From NCBI RefSeq assembly GCF_003426815.1, contig NZ_QKYK01000003.1, positions 62,001-126,000 of the forward strand: a stretch of 64,000 nt of DNA. Direction: 5' to 3'. The stretch is from Desertimonas flava (GTDB lineage Bacteria; Actinomycetota; Acidimicrobiia; Acidimicrobiales; Ilumatobacteraceae). Below are positions 48,733 to 57,868 of the stretch, one piece after another. Every line of letters begins with the position of its first letter. The first letter of the stretch is position 1. The notes under the pieces were generated by a model, which made no database searches, was not told where the DNA came from, and worked only from the letters and a program-made list of their open reading frames with translations. A program made the translations under genes and the position numbers.

Positions 48733-48761
48733 TTGACACCGAGCACGAACGCTCGTACGAT
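48733..48761 (+). promoter_or_regulatory. lexA promoter with overlapping LexA box, leaderless
   Basis: TTGACA (48733-48738), a 17-nt spacer, TACGAT (48756-48761), 6 nt, then ATG 48768. The box CGAACGCTCGTACG (48746-48759) covers the spacer and -10, giving autorepression. Confidence 0.85.
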
Positions 48762-48767
48762 GGGGCC

Positions 48768-49400
48768 ATGTCGACCCACAAGCTCACGCCGCGTCAGCGG
48801 CAGATCCTCGACTTCATCGAGCAGCAGATCCGTGACCGCGGCTACCCGCCCTCGGTCCGGGAGATCGGGGAGGCCGTGGGGTTGACATCGCCGTCCACGG
48901 TGCACAGCCACCTGCTCACGCTCGAGCGTGCCGGCTACCTTCGCCGTGACCCCACCCGCCCGCGGGCCATCGAGGTCCGCTGGGACCCGAACTCCGGTGC
49001 CGTCATGGAGCGTCGTCCGGTTCGCCACGTGCCCCTCGTCGGCGACGTGGCGGCGGGCACCGACGTCCTCGCCGAGCAGAACGTCGAAGACCTCTTCCCG
49101 CTTCCGGTCGACTTCACGGGTGAGGGTGAGCTGTTCATGCTCCGCGTTCGAGGCGAGTCGATGATCGACGCCGGCATCCTCGACGGCGACTTCGTGGTCG
49201 CCGAGCAACAGAACACAGCGCGCAACGGCGACATCGTCGTGGCCGGCATCCCCGGCGGCGAGGCGACCATCAAGCACTTCAGCCAGCTCGGCAACACGGT
49301 GACGCTCACCCCGTCGAACCCGTCGATGGAGCCGATGCTGTTCAGCTGCGACGACGTGGCCATCTACGGCCGGGTCGTCACCGTCCTGCGGCGTCTCTAG
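48768..49400 (+). CDS. lexA: LexA repressor
   Basis: Master repressor of the SOS response that self-cleaves on RecA filaments. The 210-residue protein has an N-terminal winged HTH (1-70) and an S24 peptidase-like domain. The likely cleavage bond is Ala96-Gly97 in GDVAAGTDV, with catalytic Ser131 (RGESMIDAG) and Lys169 (GEATIKHF). The frame opens 62 codons earlier, but ATG 48768 fits both the family N-terminus and the leaderless promoter. Confidence 0.97.
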   Translation: MSTHKLTPRQRQILDFIEQQIRDRGYPPSVREIGEAVGLTSPSTVHSHLLTLERAGYLRRDPTRPRAIEVRWDPNSGAVMERRPVRHVPLVGDVAAGTDVLAEQNVEDLFPLPVDFTGEGELFMLRVRGESMIDAGILDGDFVVAEQQNTARNGDIVVAGIPGGEATIKHFSQLGNTVTLTPSNPSMEPMLFSCDDVAIYGRVVTVLRRL

Positions 49401-49408
49401 AGGTCTGT

Positions 49409-49431
49409 CGTCGCGGCGGTCAGCCGCGACG
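49409..49431. terminator. Hairpin between lexA and the aminotransferase gene
   Basis: Nine-bp arms CGTCGCGGC / GCCGCGACG with loop GGTCA overlap the aminotransferase stop; they could serve both strands. Confidence 0.5.
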
Positions 49432-50559
49432 GCTGAGGCGTCTGGCGAGCAGACCGATCCGCTCGTCGGGCTGCACCACGGCGACGCGGACCGACGAGAT
49501 GCTGTCGGGCCCGTAGAACTCGCCGGGGCTCACCACGGCGCCGCCCTCTGCGGCGAGGCGTTCGGCGAAGGCCCACGCACCGCCGACCGCAGCGGTGTCG
49601 AACCAGAGGTAGAAGCCACCGGCCGGCAGGCCGATGTCGATGCCGGCCCACGTGCCGAGCACGTCGGCGAGTCGTTCCAGTCGGCCGCGATACCGCTGCC
49701 GCTGGGCCTCCACGTGGTCGTCGTCGTCGAGGGCGACGACCGCCGCGGCCTGCGTCGGCCCGGGCACCATCATCCCGACGTGTTTGCGCACCTCGCGGAG
49801 GTAGCCGACGAGCTCGGGATCGCCGGCGTAGAACCCGACGCGCGCGCCGGCGAGGTTCGAGCGCTTCGACAACGAGTGCACGGCCACCACACCGGCGACG
49901 CCGTGCTCGAGGATGGTCCGGCCGGGGCCGTCCCAGGTGAACTCGACGTAGCACTCGTCGGAGAACACCGGCACACCGTGACGTCGACCCCAGGCGGCGA
50001 CGTGACCGAGATCGTCGCACGCACCCGTCGGGTTGCCCGGCGAGTTGACCCACAGGGCGAGCGCCCGGTCGATGTCCGACTGGTCGATGGCGGCCAGGTC
50101 GAGGCGCCCGTCGGCCGTCAGCGGCACGGGCACCGGCCGGCACCCGGCGAGGATCGCCCCCATCTCGTAGGTCGGGTAGGCGACAGCCGGGTAGAGCACG
50201 ACGTCCCGCCACGGCGTGCGGAGCTTGAGCCACTGCGGCAGCGTGCCGACGAACTCCTTGGTGCCGACGCACACCGCGGTGTGGATCGCCGGGTCGAGGT
50301 CGACGGCGAACCGTCGAGAGATCCACGACACGATCGACTCGCGGAGCGCAGCCGTGCCGATGCTCGGCGGATAGCCGCGCTCGCTGCCGGACGTCGACAG
50401 CGCGGCGACGACGGCCGGTGGTGCCGGGTCGATCGGCGTGCCGATCGACAGGTCGACGGCACCGCCCTCGAGGGCTGCGGCGATCTTGAGCAGCTCGTCG
50501 AGCCGGTCGTACGGGTACGGAGGCGGGACGAAGCCCTGTCGCTCGTCGGACACGGTCAC
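49420..50559 (-). CDS. dapC: Succinyldiaminopimelate aminotransferase-like (DapC) PLP enzyme
   Basis: This 379-residue class I/II aminotransferase is probably the DapC step of lysine/meso-diaminopimelate synthesis. Motifs are WVNSPGNPTGA, FSDECYVEFTW and the PLP lysine in HSLSKRSNLAGARVGFY. GTG 50559 overlaps the hflX stop by 4 nt (GTGA). Its operon companion dapF is a lysine-pathway enzyme, supporting the role; other aminotransferase activities are not excluded. Confidence 0.88.
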   Translation of the reverse strand: MTVSDERQGFVPPPYPYDRLDELLKIAAALEGGAVDLSIGTPIDPAPPAVVAALSTSGSERGYPPSIGTAALRESIVSWISRRFAVDLDPAIHTAVCVGTKEFVGTLPQWLKLRTPWRDVVLYPAVAYPTYEMGAILAGCRPVPVPLTADGRLDLAAIDQSDIDRALALWVNSPGNPTGACDDLGHVAAWGRRHGVPVFSDECYVEFTWDGPGRTILEHGVAGVVAVHSLSKRSNLAGARVGFYAGDPELVGYLREVRKHVGMMVPGPTQAAAVVALDDDDHVEAQRQRYRGRLERLADVLGTWAGIDIGLPAGGFYLWFDTAAVGGAWAFAERLAAEGGAVVSPGEFYGPDSISSVRVAVVQPDERIGLLARRLSRRG

Positions 50560-51878
50560 TCGTCGCCACTCCCCTGGGCTCGGGCCACGTCGAAGTCCTT
50601 CAGTCGCCCGGCCGAGGGTCCCGACAACCGCGCCCGCACGCGCAGGCCGGCCGCCTCGTCGGTGGTCGACACCACCTCTCCTTCGCGATGGATCGCGGCG
50701 AGCACGTCGCCGCGGTCGTAGGGCACGAGCAGCTCCACTACGGCGGTCAGCGACCGCAATCGGTCCGGGAGCACCCGTAACAGGTCGTCGAGTCCGTCGC
50801 CGGTGACGGCGCTGACCGCCACGGAGCCGGGGTGGTCGGCGACGAGCTGTTTGGCCTCGAGTGGGGCCAGGTCGGCCTTGTTGAAGACGAGCAGCTCGGG
50901 CACCCGATCGGCGTTGATCTCGGTGAGCACCTCGCGCACGGCGTCGATCTGGCCCTGGGGATCGGCGACGCTGGCGTCGACCACATGGATGAGGTAGTCG
51001 GCGTCGGTGGCCACCTCGAGCGTGCTCTTGAAGGCCTCGACGAGGCCGTGCGGCAGCCGGCGGACGAAGCCCACCGTGTCGGTGAGCAGGACCGGCTCGC
51101 CGCCAGGGAGCGACAGACGGCGGGTGGTCGGGTCGAGGGTGGCGAACAGCCGGTTCTCGGAGAGCACACCGGCGTCGGTGAGGGCGTTGAGCAGGCTCGA
51201 CTTGCCGGCGTTGGTGTAGCCGACAATGGTGACCGTGGCCAACCCGCTGCGGTCGCGCTGCTTGCGCTGCAGGTCGCGGGTGCGGGCCAGTTCCTTCAAC
51301 TCGCTCTCGAGCTTGGCGATGCGCCGCATGATCCGCCGTCGGTCCACCTCGAGCTTGGTCTCGCCGCCACCGAAGCGGCTGGCCAGACCGCCGCGCTGCT
51401 GCGACATGCGGGCGGTCGCACCGCGCCGCAGGCGCGGGAGGCGGTAACGGAGGAGGGCCAGTTCGACTTGGGCCTTGCCTTCGAGCGTGTAGGCGTTCTG
51501 GCCGAAGATGTCGAGGATGACGGCGGTGCGATCGATCGCCGTGCGTCCGAGCAGCTTCTCCAGGTTGTACTGCTGCGCCGGTGCCAGCTCGTTGTCGAAC
51601 ACCACGGTGTCGGCGTCGACGGCGAGGCACAGCTCCTTGAGCTCGTCCACCTTGCCCTTGCCGATGAACCAGGTGTGATCGGGGAAGTCTCGGCGCTGGA
51701 CGATGCGACCGACCTCGTCCGCTCCGGCCGTGTCGATCAGTGCCGCCAGCTCGTCGAGGCTGGCATCGGTGTCGGCATCGTCGCTCCCGGGGAACGTCAC
51801 GCCGACCAGCACGATGCGTTCCCGGATCGACCGGTCGATGAGGCTGGAGCCGAGCGCTTCGCCGTAGGGGTTGCTCAT
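50556..51878 (-). CDS. hflX: GTPase HflX
   Basis: Ribosome-associated GTPase that splits stalled or stress-idled 70S ribosomes (family knowledge). The 440-residue protein has the HflX-specific N-terminal domain (TWFIGKGKVDELKELC, VFDNELAPAQQYNLE) and a coiled helical linker. The G domain has G1 GYTNAGKSS, DTVGF and NKAD. It overlaps dapF upstream (ATGA) and the aminotransferase downstream. Confidence 0.96.
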   Translation of the reverse strand: MSNPYGEALGSSLIDRSIRERIVLVGVTFPGSDDADTDASLDELAALIDTAGADEVGRIVQRRDFPDHTWFIGKGKVDELKELCLAVDADTVVFDNELAPAQQYNLEKLLGRTAIDRTAVILDIFGQNAYTLEGKAQVELALLRYRLPRLRRGATARMSQQRGGLASRFGGGETKLEVDRRRIMRRIAKLESELKELARTRDLQRKQRDRSGLATVTIVGYTNAGKSSLLNALTDAGVLSENRLFATLDPTTRRLSLPGGEPVLLTDTVGFVRRLPHGLVEAFKSTLEVATDADYLIHVVDASVADPQGQIDAVREVLTEINADRVPELLVFNKADLAPLEAKQLVADHPGSVAVSAVTGDGLDDLLRVLPDRLRSLTAVVELLVPYDRGDVLAAIHREGEVVSTTDEAAGLRVRARLSGPSAGRLKDFDVARAQGSGDE

Positions 51879-52720
51879 GGGTTGGGTGGTACCGCTTCCG
51901 GAACAGGGATCTCGACGGTGCCGACGTAGGTCGTCGTCCCCTGCAACGTCACGCTGGGGCCGTCGATGCCCACCGTTGCAGTTCCACCGTCCATGTGCAC
52001 CATCAATTTCCCGTCGACTGGAGTGGCCAGACCCCAGAGATCGGCGGCGACGGCAGCCGCACAGGCACCCGTGCCGCAGGCCTCGGTGATGCCGGCGCCG
52101 CGCTCGTGCACTCGCATCGTGACGGCATGGGGTTCGGGGCCGGACTCGATGATCTCGAGGTTGACATGGGGGACCTTGGTGCCGAGGGCCACGAGATCGA
52201 CGGCGCCGACGTCCTCGACCGGCACGACGCTGTGCGGATTGCCGAGGCTGAGGTGGGCCACGGGCCGATCAGGCGATGCTCCAAGCAGGTACCAGCCGTC
52301 GGGCTCGGGCAGGTTGGTGACGACGCCCATGTCGACCGTGGCGAGCAGCTCGTCGGGATGATCGGTCACCTCGAGCGTGACCGTTCTCGCCCCCGCATCC
52401 GTCTCGATCACCTGGTCGGCCAGCGAGCCGGTCCGGCGGGCGATCGCGTGGGCGAAGCAGCGGATGCCGTTGCCGCTCATCTCGGCCCGGCTGCCGTCGG
52501 CGTTGTAGAGCACCATCGTGGTGCGGCCGCCGACACGGCGCCCGATGAGGAGACCGTCGGCGCCGATGCCACGGCGCCGGGCGCACGCTCGGCGGGCCAG
52601 GTCGGCCAGCTCCTCGGACCGGATCGTCGCCCAGCCGTCGTCGACGTCGTCGAAGCCGTCGAGGGCGACCAGGAAGTCGTTGCCCAGCCCCTGGTGCTTG
52701 ACGAGGCGCAGCACGCTCAT
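51875..52720 (-). CDS. dapF: Diaminopimelate epimerase
   Basis: DapF converts LL- to meso-diaminopimelate for lysine and peptidoglycan. The 281-residue protein keeps both catalytic cysteines, Cys88 (MSGNGIRCFAH) and Cys215 (TEACGTGACA), plus HQGLGNDFLV at the N-terminus. ATG 52720 overlaps the miaA stop. Confidence 0.97.
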   Translation of the reverse strand: MSVLRLVKHQGLGNDFLVALDGFDDVDDGWATIRSEELADLARRACARRRGIGADGLLIGRRVGGRTTMVLYNADGSRAEMSGNGIRCFAHAIARRTGSLADQVIETDAGARTVTLEVTDHPDELLATVDMGVVTNLPEPDGWYLLGASPDRPVAHLSLGNPHSVVPVEDVGAVDLVALGTKVPHVNLEIIESGPEPHAVTMRVHERGAGITEACGTGACAAAVAADLWGLATPVDGKLMVHMDGGTATVGIDGPSVTLQGTTTYVGTVEIPVPEAVPPNP

Positions 52721-53661
52721 GACGACAGCTCGGCGATCACGGACGAGCGGACGGGTTCGAGAGGGTCAGTGGCGCTGGCATCGATGTCGATCCAGCGTAT
52801 GCGAGGGTCGCGGCGGAACCACCGCTCCTGGCGGACCGCGAACTGCCGGGTCCGGCGGATCACGGCCTCGACCGCCTCCTCGAGGGACACGTCGCCGACC
52901 AGGTGCTCGACGAGCTCCTTGTAGCCGAGCGCCTGCGCAGCGGTCCGCGACATGCCGGCGTCATGGACGCGGCGCACCTCGTCGAGCAAGCCGGCCCGCA
53001 TCATGGCGTGCACACGGCGCTCGACGCGCTCGGCCAGTGCCTCGCGTGGCCAGCGGATCCCGATCTGCACGACGGGCGTCGCCGGGAAGGCGGCGACGCC
53101 GGGCCCGTAGGAACTGAACGGGCGCCCCGACCCGACGGTGACTTCGAGGGCGCGCACGATGCGACGCCGGTTCGACGGATCGATCCGTGCGACGGCGGCG
53201 GGATCGAGACGCTCCAGCCGGTCGAAGAGCACGGACGTGTCGGGTTCGGCGTCGAGCTCGGCCTTGACGTCGGGGTACGAGCCGGGGAGCTCGAGGCGGT
53301 CGAGCACCGCCGTCAGGTAGAGGCCGGTGCCGGCGACCACGATGGCACGTGCCCCGCGCGACGCGATCCCGTCGAGGGCCCCGTCATACGCGGCACGGAA
53401 CTCGGTGACGGTCATGTCATCGGTGGGCTCGACGAGATCGATCCCGTGGTGGCGCACGGCGCGCTGATCGGACTCGGTGGGCTTGGCCGTGCCGATGTCC
53501 ATCCCGCGGTACACCTGCATGGCGTCGACAGCGACGATCTCGGTGCCGGCGACAGCGCCGGCAGCAGCCATGGCGACGTCGGACTTCCCCGACGCCGTCG
53601 GGCCCAGGACGACGACCGCGGGCAGGGCGGGCGGCGGCGTCGCCGGCCTCGCGCCGCTCAC
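52717..53661 (-). CDS. miaA: tRNA dimethylallyltransferase
   Basis: MiaA transfers a dimethylallyl group to A37 of UNN-reading tRNAs. The P-loop GPTASGKS (20-27), DAMQVYRGMDIGTAKPT and AGTGLYLTAVLD are typical; length is 314 residues. Its product is the substrate of MiaB, encoded immediately upstream with a 4-nt overlap. Confidence 0.97.
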   Translation of the reverse strand: MSGARPATPPPALPAVVVLGPTASGKSDVAMAAAGAVAGTEIVAVDAMQVYRGMDIGTAKPTESDQRAVRHHGIDLVEPTDDMTVTEFRAAYDGALDGIASRGARAIVVAGTGLYLTAVLDRLELPGSYPDVKAELDAEPDTSVLFDRLERLDPAAVARIDPSNRRRIVRALEVTVGSGRPFSSYGPGVAAFPATPVVQIGIRWPREALAERVERRVHAMMRAGLLDEVRRVHDAGMSRTAAQALGYKELVEHLVGDVSLEEAVEAVIRRTRQFAVRQERWFRRDPRIRWIDIDASATDPLEPVRSSVIAELSS

Positions 53662-55142
53662 AGGGCGGCGACAGGGATGCGAACGCGATGCCGGGCGTCG
53701 GCGGTCTGCTCGACGAAACGCCCCACGAGATGGTGTGGGGCACCCCGTGTGATCTCGACGGTGGCATAGGCGCCGGCCCGCAGGCCGCCGGCCGGGGCGT
53801 CGAAGTGGACGAGGCGGAACTGACGGGTGCGCCCGGCGAGCACACCAGGGTTCTTCTTGCTCGGCCCCTCCACGAGGACCTCTTCGACCCGTCCGACACG
53901 CGCCTCGTTGGCGGCGAGTGCGCTTCGCTCGATGACGACACGCAGCCGGTGGAACCGCTCTCCGGCCACTGCGGGGTCGACGAAGCGATCGGTCATCGTG
54001 GCCGCCTCGGTACCCGGACGCGGGGAGAAGATGAACGTGAACGCGTCGTCGAAGCGGGCCTCGGCGGCGACCTGCATCGTCGCCTCGAAGTCGGCGTCGG
54101 TCTCGCCCGGGAAGCCGACGATGATGTCGGTGGACACGGCGAGGTCGGGAACGGTACGACGGGCCTCGGCCAGGCGCTGCAGGTAGCGCTCGGCGGTGTA
54201 GCCCCGGTGCATCGCGGCGAGGATGGCGTCGGAGCCCGACTGCAACGGGTAGTGGAGCTGCTCGCAGACCGCCGGGCTGGCGGCCATCGCCTCGAACGTC
54301 TCAGGACGCATGTCCTTCGGGTGCGGCGATGTGAACCGGACGCGGCGAATCCCGTCGACGGCGCCGACCGCGGTGAGCAGGTCGGCGAACAGCGGCCGTA
54401 CCCGGGCCGTGTCGTCGCCGGCCTGGCGGGCGGCCAGCTGCAGGTCACGGCCGTAGCTGTTGACGTTCTGGCCAAGGAGCGTCACCTCGGTGACGCCGTC
54501 GGCGGCGAGCTGGGCGACCTCGTCGACGATGTCGGCGAACGGGCGGCTGATCTCCTCGCCGCGAACCGACGGCACGATGCAGAACGCGCAGCTGTTGTCG
54601 CACCCGATCTGGATCGTCACCCAGGCGTTGTACGACGTCTCGCGCTTGGCCGGCAGGGCGGAGGGGAACAATGTGTGGTCGTCGACGACGGCGGCCTCGA
54701 GGATCTCGGTGATCGGGCCGTGCTCGCGGGCGTGGCGCACGAGGTCGGCCGTGCGATGCACGTTGTGGGTGCCGAGCACCACGTCGACGTAGCCGGCCTT
54801 GGCCTGTACGAGGTCACGGTCCTTCTGGGCGAGGCAGCCGGACACGACGATCTGGCGGCCGTCGCGCTGGCCCTTCCACGTCTTGAGGTGCCCGAGGTTG
54901 CCGTACAGCTTGTTGTCGGCGTTCTCCCGGATGCAACACGTGTTGAGCACGACCACGTCGGCGTCGTCCTCCGACGCCGCCGGGAGCATCCCGTCGGCCT
55001 CGAGGAGACCGGCGATGCGCTCGGAGTCGTGCTCGTTCATCTGACAGCCGTACGTGCGCACGACGAACCGGCGCGGCGCGTCATCGCCCGGGGCGAGCGG
55101 TGCGCGGTCGGCGGCGGTCGGCGAGCTGGACGGCGAGGTCAC
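53658..55142 (-). CDS. miaB: tRNA-2-methylthio-N6-dimethylallyladenosine synthase
   Basis: Radical-SAM enzyme that methylthiolates i6A37. The N-terminal MTTase domain has its three cysteines (TYGCQMN, NTCCIREN, SGCLAQKD). The radical SAM domain has CDNSCAFCIVP, and a TRAM domain closes the 494-residue protein. GTG 55142 is preferred to an upstream ATG at 55190 because a TAGCCT -10 (55151-55156) lies 8 nt before it. First gene of a five-gene operon with 4-nt overlaps throughout. Confidence 0.95.
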   Translation of the reverse strand: MTSPSSSPTAADRAPLAPGDDAPRRFVVRTYGCQMNEHDSERIAGLLEADGMLPAASEDDADVVVLNTCCIRENADNKLYGNLGHLKTWKGQRDGRQIVVSGCLAQKDRDLVQAKAGYVDVVLGTHNVHRTADLVRHAREHGPITEILEAAVVDDHTLFPSALPAKRETSYNAWVTIQIGCDNSCAFCIVPSVRGEEISRPFADIVDEVAQLAADGVTEVTLLGQNVNSYGRDLQLAARQAGDDTARVRPLFADLLTAVGAVDGIRRVRFTSPHPKDMRPETFEAMAASPAVCEQLHYPLQSGSDAILAAMHRGYTAERYLQRLAEARRTVPDLAVSTDIIVGFPGETDADFEATMQVAAEARFDDAFTFIFSPRPGTEAATMTDRFVDPAVAGERFHRLRVVIERSALAANEARVGRVEEVLVEGPSKKNPGVLAGRTRQFRLVHFDAPAGGLRAGAYATVEITRGAPHHLVGRFVEQTADARHRVRIPVAAL

Positions 55143-55150
55143 GGACTCAC

Positions 55151-55156
55151 AGGCTA
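55151..55156 (-). promoter_or_regulatory. -10 box TAGCCT of the miaB operon
   Basis: TAGCCT on the minus strand, 8 nt before GTG 55142; an mRNA with almost no leader is expected. Confidence 0.45.
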
Positions 55157-55197
55157 CGGCGGTGGCCCCGCGCCAGCGCGCCGCGGGCACCCGGGCG

Positions 55198-55968
55198 TCA
55201 GAGCCGGGACCGCACGGCCCAGAGGTCGGGGAACAGCGGCGAGAACAGCGTCGAGCGCAGATACGCCGCGCCGGAGCTGCCGCCCGTGCCGGCCTTGTCG
55301 CCGATGGTGCGCTCCACCATCTTCACGTGCCGGTAGCGCCACTCCTGCACCCCTTCGTCGAGGTCGACGAGGCGTTCGCACACCGCCGCGGCCTCGCCGT
55401 CGTCGCGGTAGACCTCGAGCAGGCATTCCTGCAGCTGCGGATCGGGGGCGAGCGGGGCGCGGACGTCGCGCAGCATGGCGTGATCCGGGACGTCGTAGCC
55501 GCACATCTGCAGGTACGTGACGAACGAGTCGTAGAGGTTGCGACGCTGCTGCGCGGCGGCGATGCGCTCCCCGGCGAGCCCGGGCTGGTGGTGCTCGGTG
55601 CGCGAGCCGAGCACTGCCTCGAACTCGCGGAACTGCGCCGACTGGAAGCCGCTCGAGGCGTCGAGGCGGCCGCGGAAGCCGGCGAACTGGCGCGGCGTCA
55701 TCGTCTCGAGGACATCGACTTGCGCAACGGCCACCTTGAGGATCGTGAGCACCCGTTTGAGGGTGTGCAGGGCCTGCGCCGACCGGCCGGCTTCGAGGAC
55801 CGTCTGGGCCCGCTCGAGCTCGTGGAGCATCTGCTTGAACCACAGCTCGTACACCTGGTGGATGACGATGAACAGCAGCTCGTCGTGTTCGTCGGAGCGT
55901 GGTCGCTGGGCCGAGAGGACCTCGTCGAGGGCGAGATACGACGAGTAGGTGAGCGCGGCGTCCGACAT
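55198..55968 (-). CDS. kynA: Tryptophan 2,3-dioxygenase
   Basis: Haem enzyme that opens the indole ring of L-tryptophan to N-formylkynurenine. The 256-residue all-helical protein shows YSSYLALDEVLSAQ, FIVIHQVYELWFKQMLHEL, GFQSAQFREFE and the haem-ligand region YRHVKMVERTIGDKAGTGG. ATG 55968 is 6 nt after TACCAT (leaderless); an upstream in-frame start at 56073 is rejected. No other kynurenine-pathway gene is adjacent. Confidence 0.96.
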   Translation of the reverse strand: MSDAALTYSSYLALDEVLSAQRPRSDEHDELLFIVIHQVYELWFKQMLHELERAQTVLEAGRSAQALHTLKRVLTILKVAVAQVDVLETMTPRQFAGFRGRLDASSGFQSAQFREFEAVLGSRTEHHQPGLAGERIAAAQQRRNLYDSFVTYLQMCGYDVPDHAMLRDVRAPLAPDPQLQECLLEVYRDDGEAAAVCERLVDLDEGVQEWRYRHVKMVERTIGDKAGTGGSSGAAYLRSTLFSPLFPDLWAVRSRL

Positions 55969-55974
55969 GCGGTG

Positions 55975-55980
55975 ATGGTA
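55975..55980 (-). promoter_or_regulatory. -10 box TACCAT, leaderless start of tryptophan dioxygenase
   Basis: TACCAT, CACCGC, then ATG at 55968 on the minus strand. Confidence 0.6.
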
Positions 55981-56035
55981 GGCACCGCGTGACGAGCGCC
56001 ATGCCCCGGCATTTCCCGCGCTGCGAGACACTCGG

Positions 56036-56041
56036 TAGCGT
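56036..56041 (+). promoter_or_regulatory. -10 box TAGCGT, leaderless start
   Basis: TAGCGT, CGGGGC, then GTG at 56048. Confidence 0.6.
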
Positions 56042-56047
56042 CGGGGC

Positions 56048-56491
56048 GTGCTCGCAATCTGGGACTTCTCCACCGGCTATCAGCTGCTCGGTTTCCTCCA
56101 CATCCTCGCCGCCATCGTCGCGTTCGGCCCGATTCTCGTCTACCCGTCGCTGCGTGGCACCGAGCGGATCGCCAAGCTCCACCTGCGGATGACGCTCCCG
56201 GCGCTCACGCTGGTCTGGGTGCTCGGCATGGGCATGGTGGGCATGGGCAAGCTGCCCGGTTCCGGCGACGTGAAGGCCTGGGAGATGTCGGACACCTGGA
56301 TCGTCCTCGCCCTCTTGTGCTGGGTGATCGCCATGGCGGCCAGCTGGTTCCTCATCCGCCCGGCGCTCACCGACCAGAGCGAGGCAGCCACGAAGAAGTT
56401 CGGCGCCGGCATCGGCATCACCCACGTGATCCTCGTCGTGACGCTCTTCTTGATGATCTTCAAGCCCGGCGCCAGCTTCGGCGGTCTCTGA
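56048..56491 (+). CDS. DUF2269-like integral membrane protein
   Basis: This 147-residue protein has four hydrophobic helices (~12-32, ~50-70, ~84-104, ~124-142) and an N-terminal LHILAAIVAFGPILVYPSL that resembles DUF2269 proteins. Function unknown. Divergent from the dioxygenase, with both starts leaderless. A long perfect hairpin follows. Confidence 0.7.
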   Translation: MLAIWDFSTGYQLLGFLHILAAIVAFGPILVYPSLRGTERIAKLHLRMTLPALTLVWVLGMGMVGMGKLPGSGDVKAWEMSDTWIVLALLCWVIAMAASWFLIRPALTDQSEAATKKFGAGIGITHVILVVTLFLMIFKPGASFGGL

Positions 56492-56496
56492 TCCCG

Positions 56497-56544
56497 TTCT
56501 TGTACTGATTCCTCCTCACGGGTGAGGAGGAATCAGTACAAGAA
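56497..56544. terminator. 48-bp near-perfect palindrome between convergent genes
   Basis: Two perfect 23-nt arms (left begins TTCTTGTACTGATTCC) are separated only by GG. It ends the DUF2269-like gene on plus and recA on minus, with T/A-rich ends on both strands, so it is a strong bidirectional terminator. Confidence 0.88.
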
Positions 56545-56558
56545 GTCGACGGTGGTGC

Positions 56559-57668
56559 CTACCGGAGGTCGATCGGCTCGTCGTCGGCTTCGGTGAAGGT
56601 GTCGTCCATCTCCTCGGCGGTGGGCTCGAAGTCGGGCTCGTCCCCCGGCAGCAGGCCGGCGGCCTTCAACACCTTGTCGCTGATCTCGACCATGATCTCG
56701 GGCGTGTTGGCCAGGAACGTCTTGGCGTTCTCCCGACCCTGACCGAGCTGCTCGCCGTCGTAGGTGAACCAGGCACCCGACTTCTTGACGATGCCGAGGT
56801 CGACCGACATGTCGAGCAGCGACCCCTCACGGCTGATGCCCTTGCCGTACATGATGTCGAACTCGGCCTGGCGGAACGGCGGGCTGACCTTGTTCTTGAC
56901 GACCTTGACGCGGGTGCGGTTGCCCACCACCTCGGCGCCGTCCTTCAGGGACTCGATGCGGCGGATGTCGAGGCGCACCGACGAGTAGAACTTCAACGCC
57001 CGGCCACCGGGCGTTGTCTCAGGTGACCCAAACATCACACCGATCTTCTCGCGGAGCTGGTTGATGAAGATCATGATGGTCTTCGACTTGTTGAGATTGG
57101 CCGTGAGCTTGCGCAACGCCTGGCTCATCAGGCGGGCCTGCAGACCGACGTGGCTGTCGCCCATCTCGCCCTCGATCTCGGCCTTCGGCGTGAGGGCGGC
57201 CACGGAGTCGATGACGATGACGTCGAGGGCGCCGGAGCGCACGAGCATGTCGGCGATCTCGAGGGCCTGCTCACCGGTGTCGGGCTGGGAGATGAGCAGC
57301 TGGTCGACGTCGACGCCGATGGCCTTGGCGTACACCGGGTCCATCGCGTGCTCAGCGTCGATGTAGGCGCAGACGCCACCGTTGCGCTGGGCCTCGGACA
57401 CCACGTGCATGGCGAGCGTCGACTTGCCCGACGACTCCGGGCCGTAGATCTCGGTGATGCGCCCACGGGGCAGGCCGCCGATGCCGAGGGCGAGGTCGAG
57501 CGAGAGGGCGCCGGTGGGCACCGACTCGATGGCCATCGTTGTCTTCTCACCCATGCGCATGATGGCGCCCTTGCCGAACTGCTTCTCGACCTGGGCGAGG
57601 GCGATGTCGAGCGCCTTGGCGCGCTCGGCGCCCTGGTTCTTCCCGGACGGGTTGGGTGCTGGGCTCAT
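56559..57668 (-). CDS. recA: Recombinase RecA
   Basis: RecA drives homologous recombination and activates LexA self-cleavage. The 369-residue protein has Walker [10 protein letters not shown] (76-84), Walker [14 protein letters not shown]1/L2 loop segments and [19 protein letters not shown]; the acidic C-tail ([14 protein letters not shown]) is intact. It has no intein. It is transcribed from an SOS-boxed promoter with a ~140-nt leader. Confidence 0.98.
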   Translation of the reverse strand: MSPAPNPSGKNQGAERAKALDIALAQVEKQFGKGAIMRMGEKTTMAIESVPTGALSLDLALGIGGLPRGRITEIYGPESSGKSTLAMHVVSEAQRNGGVCAYIDAEHAMDPVYAKAIGVDVDQLLISQPDTGEQALEIADMLVRSGALDVIVIDSVAALTPKAEIEGEMGDSHVGLQARLMSQALRKLTANLNKSKTIMIFINQLREKIGVMFGSPETTPGGRALKFYSSVRLDIRRIESLKDGAEVVGNRTRVKVVKNKVSPPFRQAEFDIMYGKGISREGSLLDMSVDLGIVKKSGAWFTYDGEQLGQGRENAKTFLANTPEIMVEISDKVLKAAGLLPGDEPDFEPTAEEMDDTFTEADDEPIDLR

Positions 57669-57812
57669 GTCGTACGCTGCCTTTCGCCACGCTCTCGTGG
57701 CCGTCGTCTGTCCTGCGATGTCGGGTCGATGGTCACCCTAGAGAGGGGGTGTCACAGAGTTCCGGAGGGCGCAGGCGGCCGAGCCGCTGCGCGGGTTCGA
57801 ACGAATGCCACG

Positions 57813-57842
57813 AGTGTAGTTACGAACAGTCGTTCGCCGCAA
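57813..57842 (-). promoter_or_regulatory. recA promoter with LexA box in the spacer
   Basis: On the minus strand: TTGCGG (57837-57842), an 18-nt spacer containing CGAACGACTGTTCG (57823-57836), and TACACT (57813-57818). The box matches the actinobacterial consensus CGAAC-N4-GTTCG exactly. Confidence 0.88.
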
Positions 57843-57868
57843 GCATCCGCGGGGAATTCGTGCCGGCG

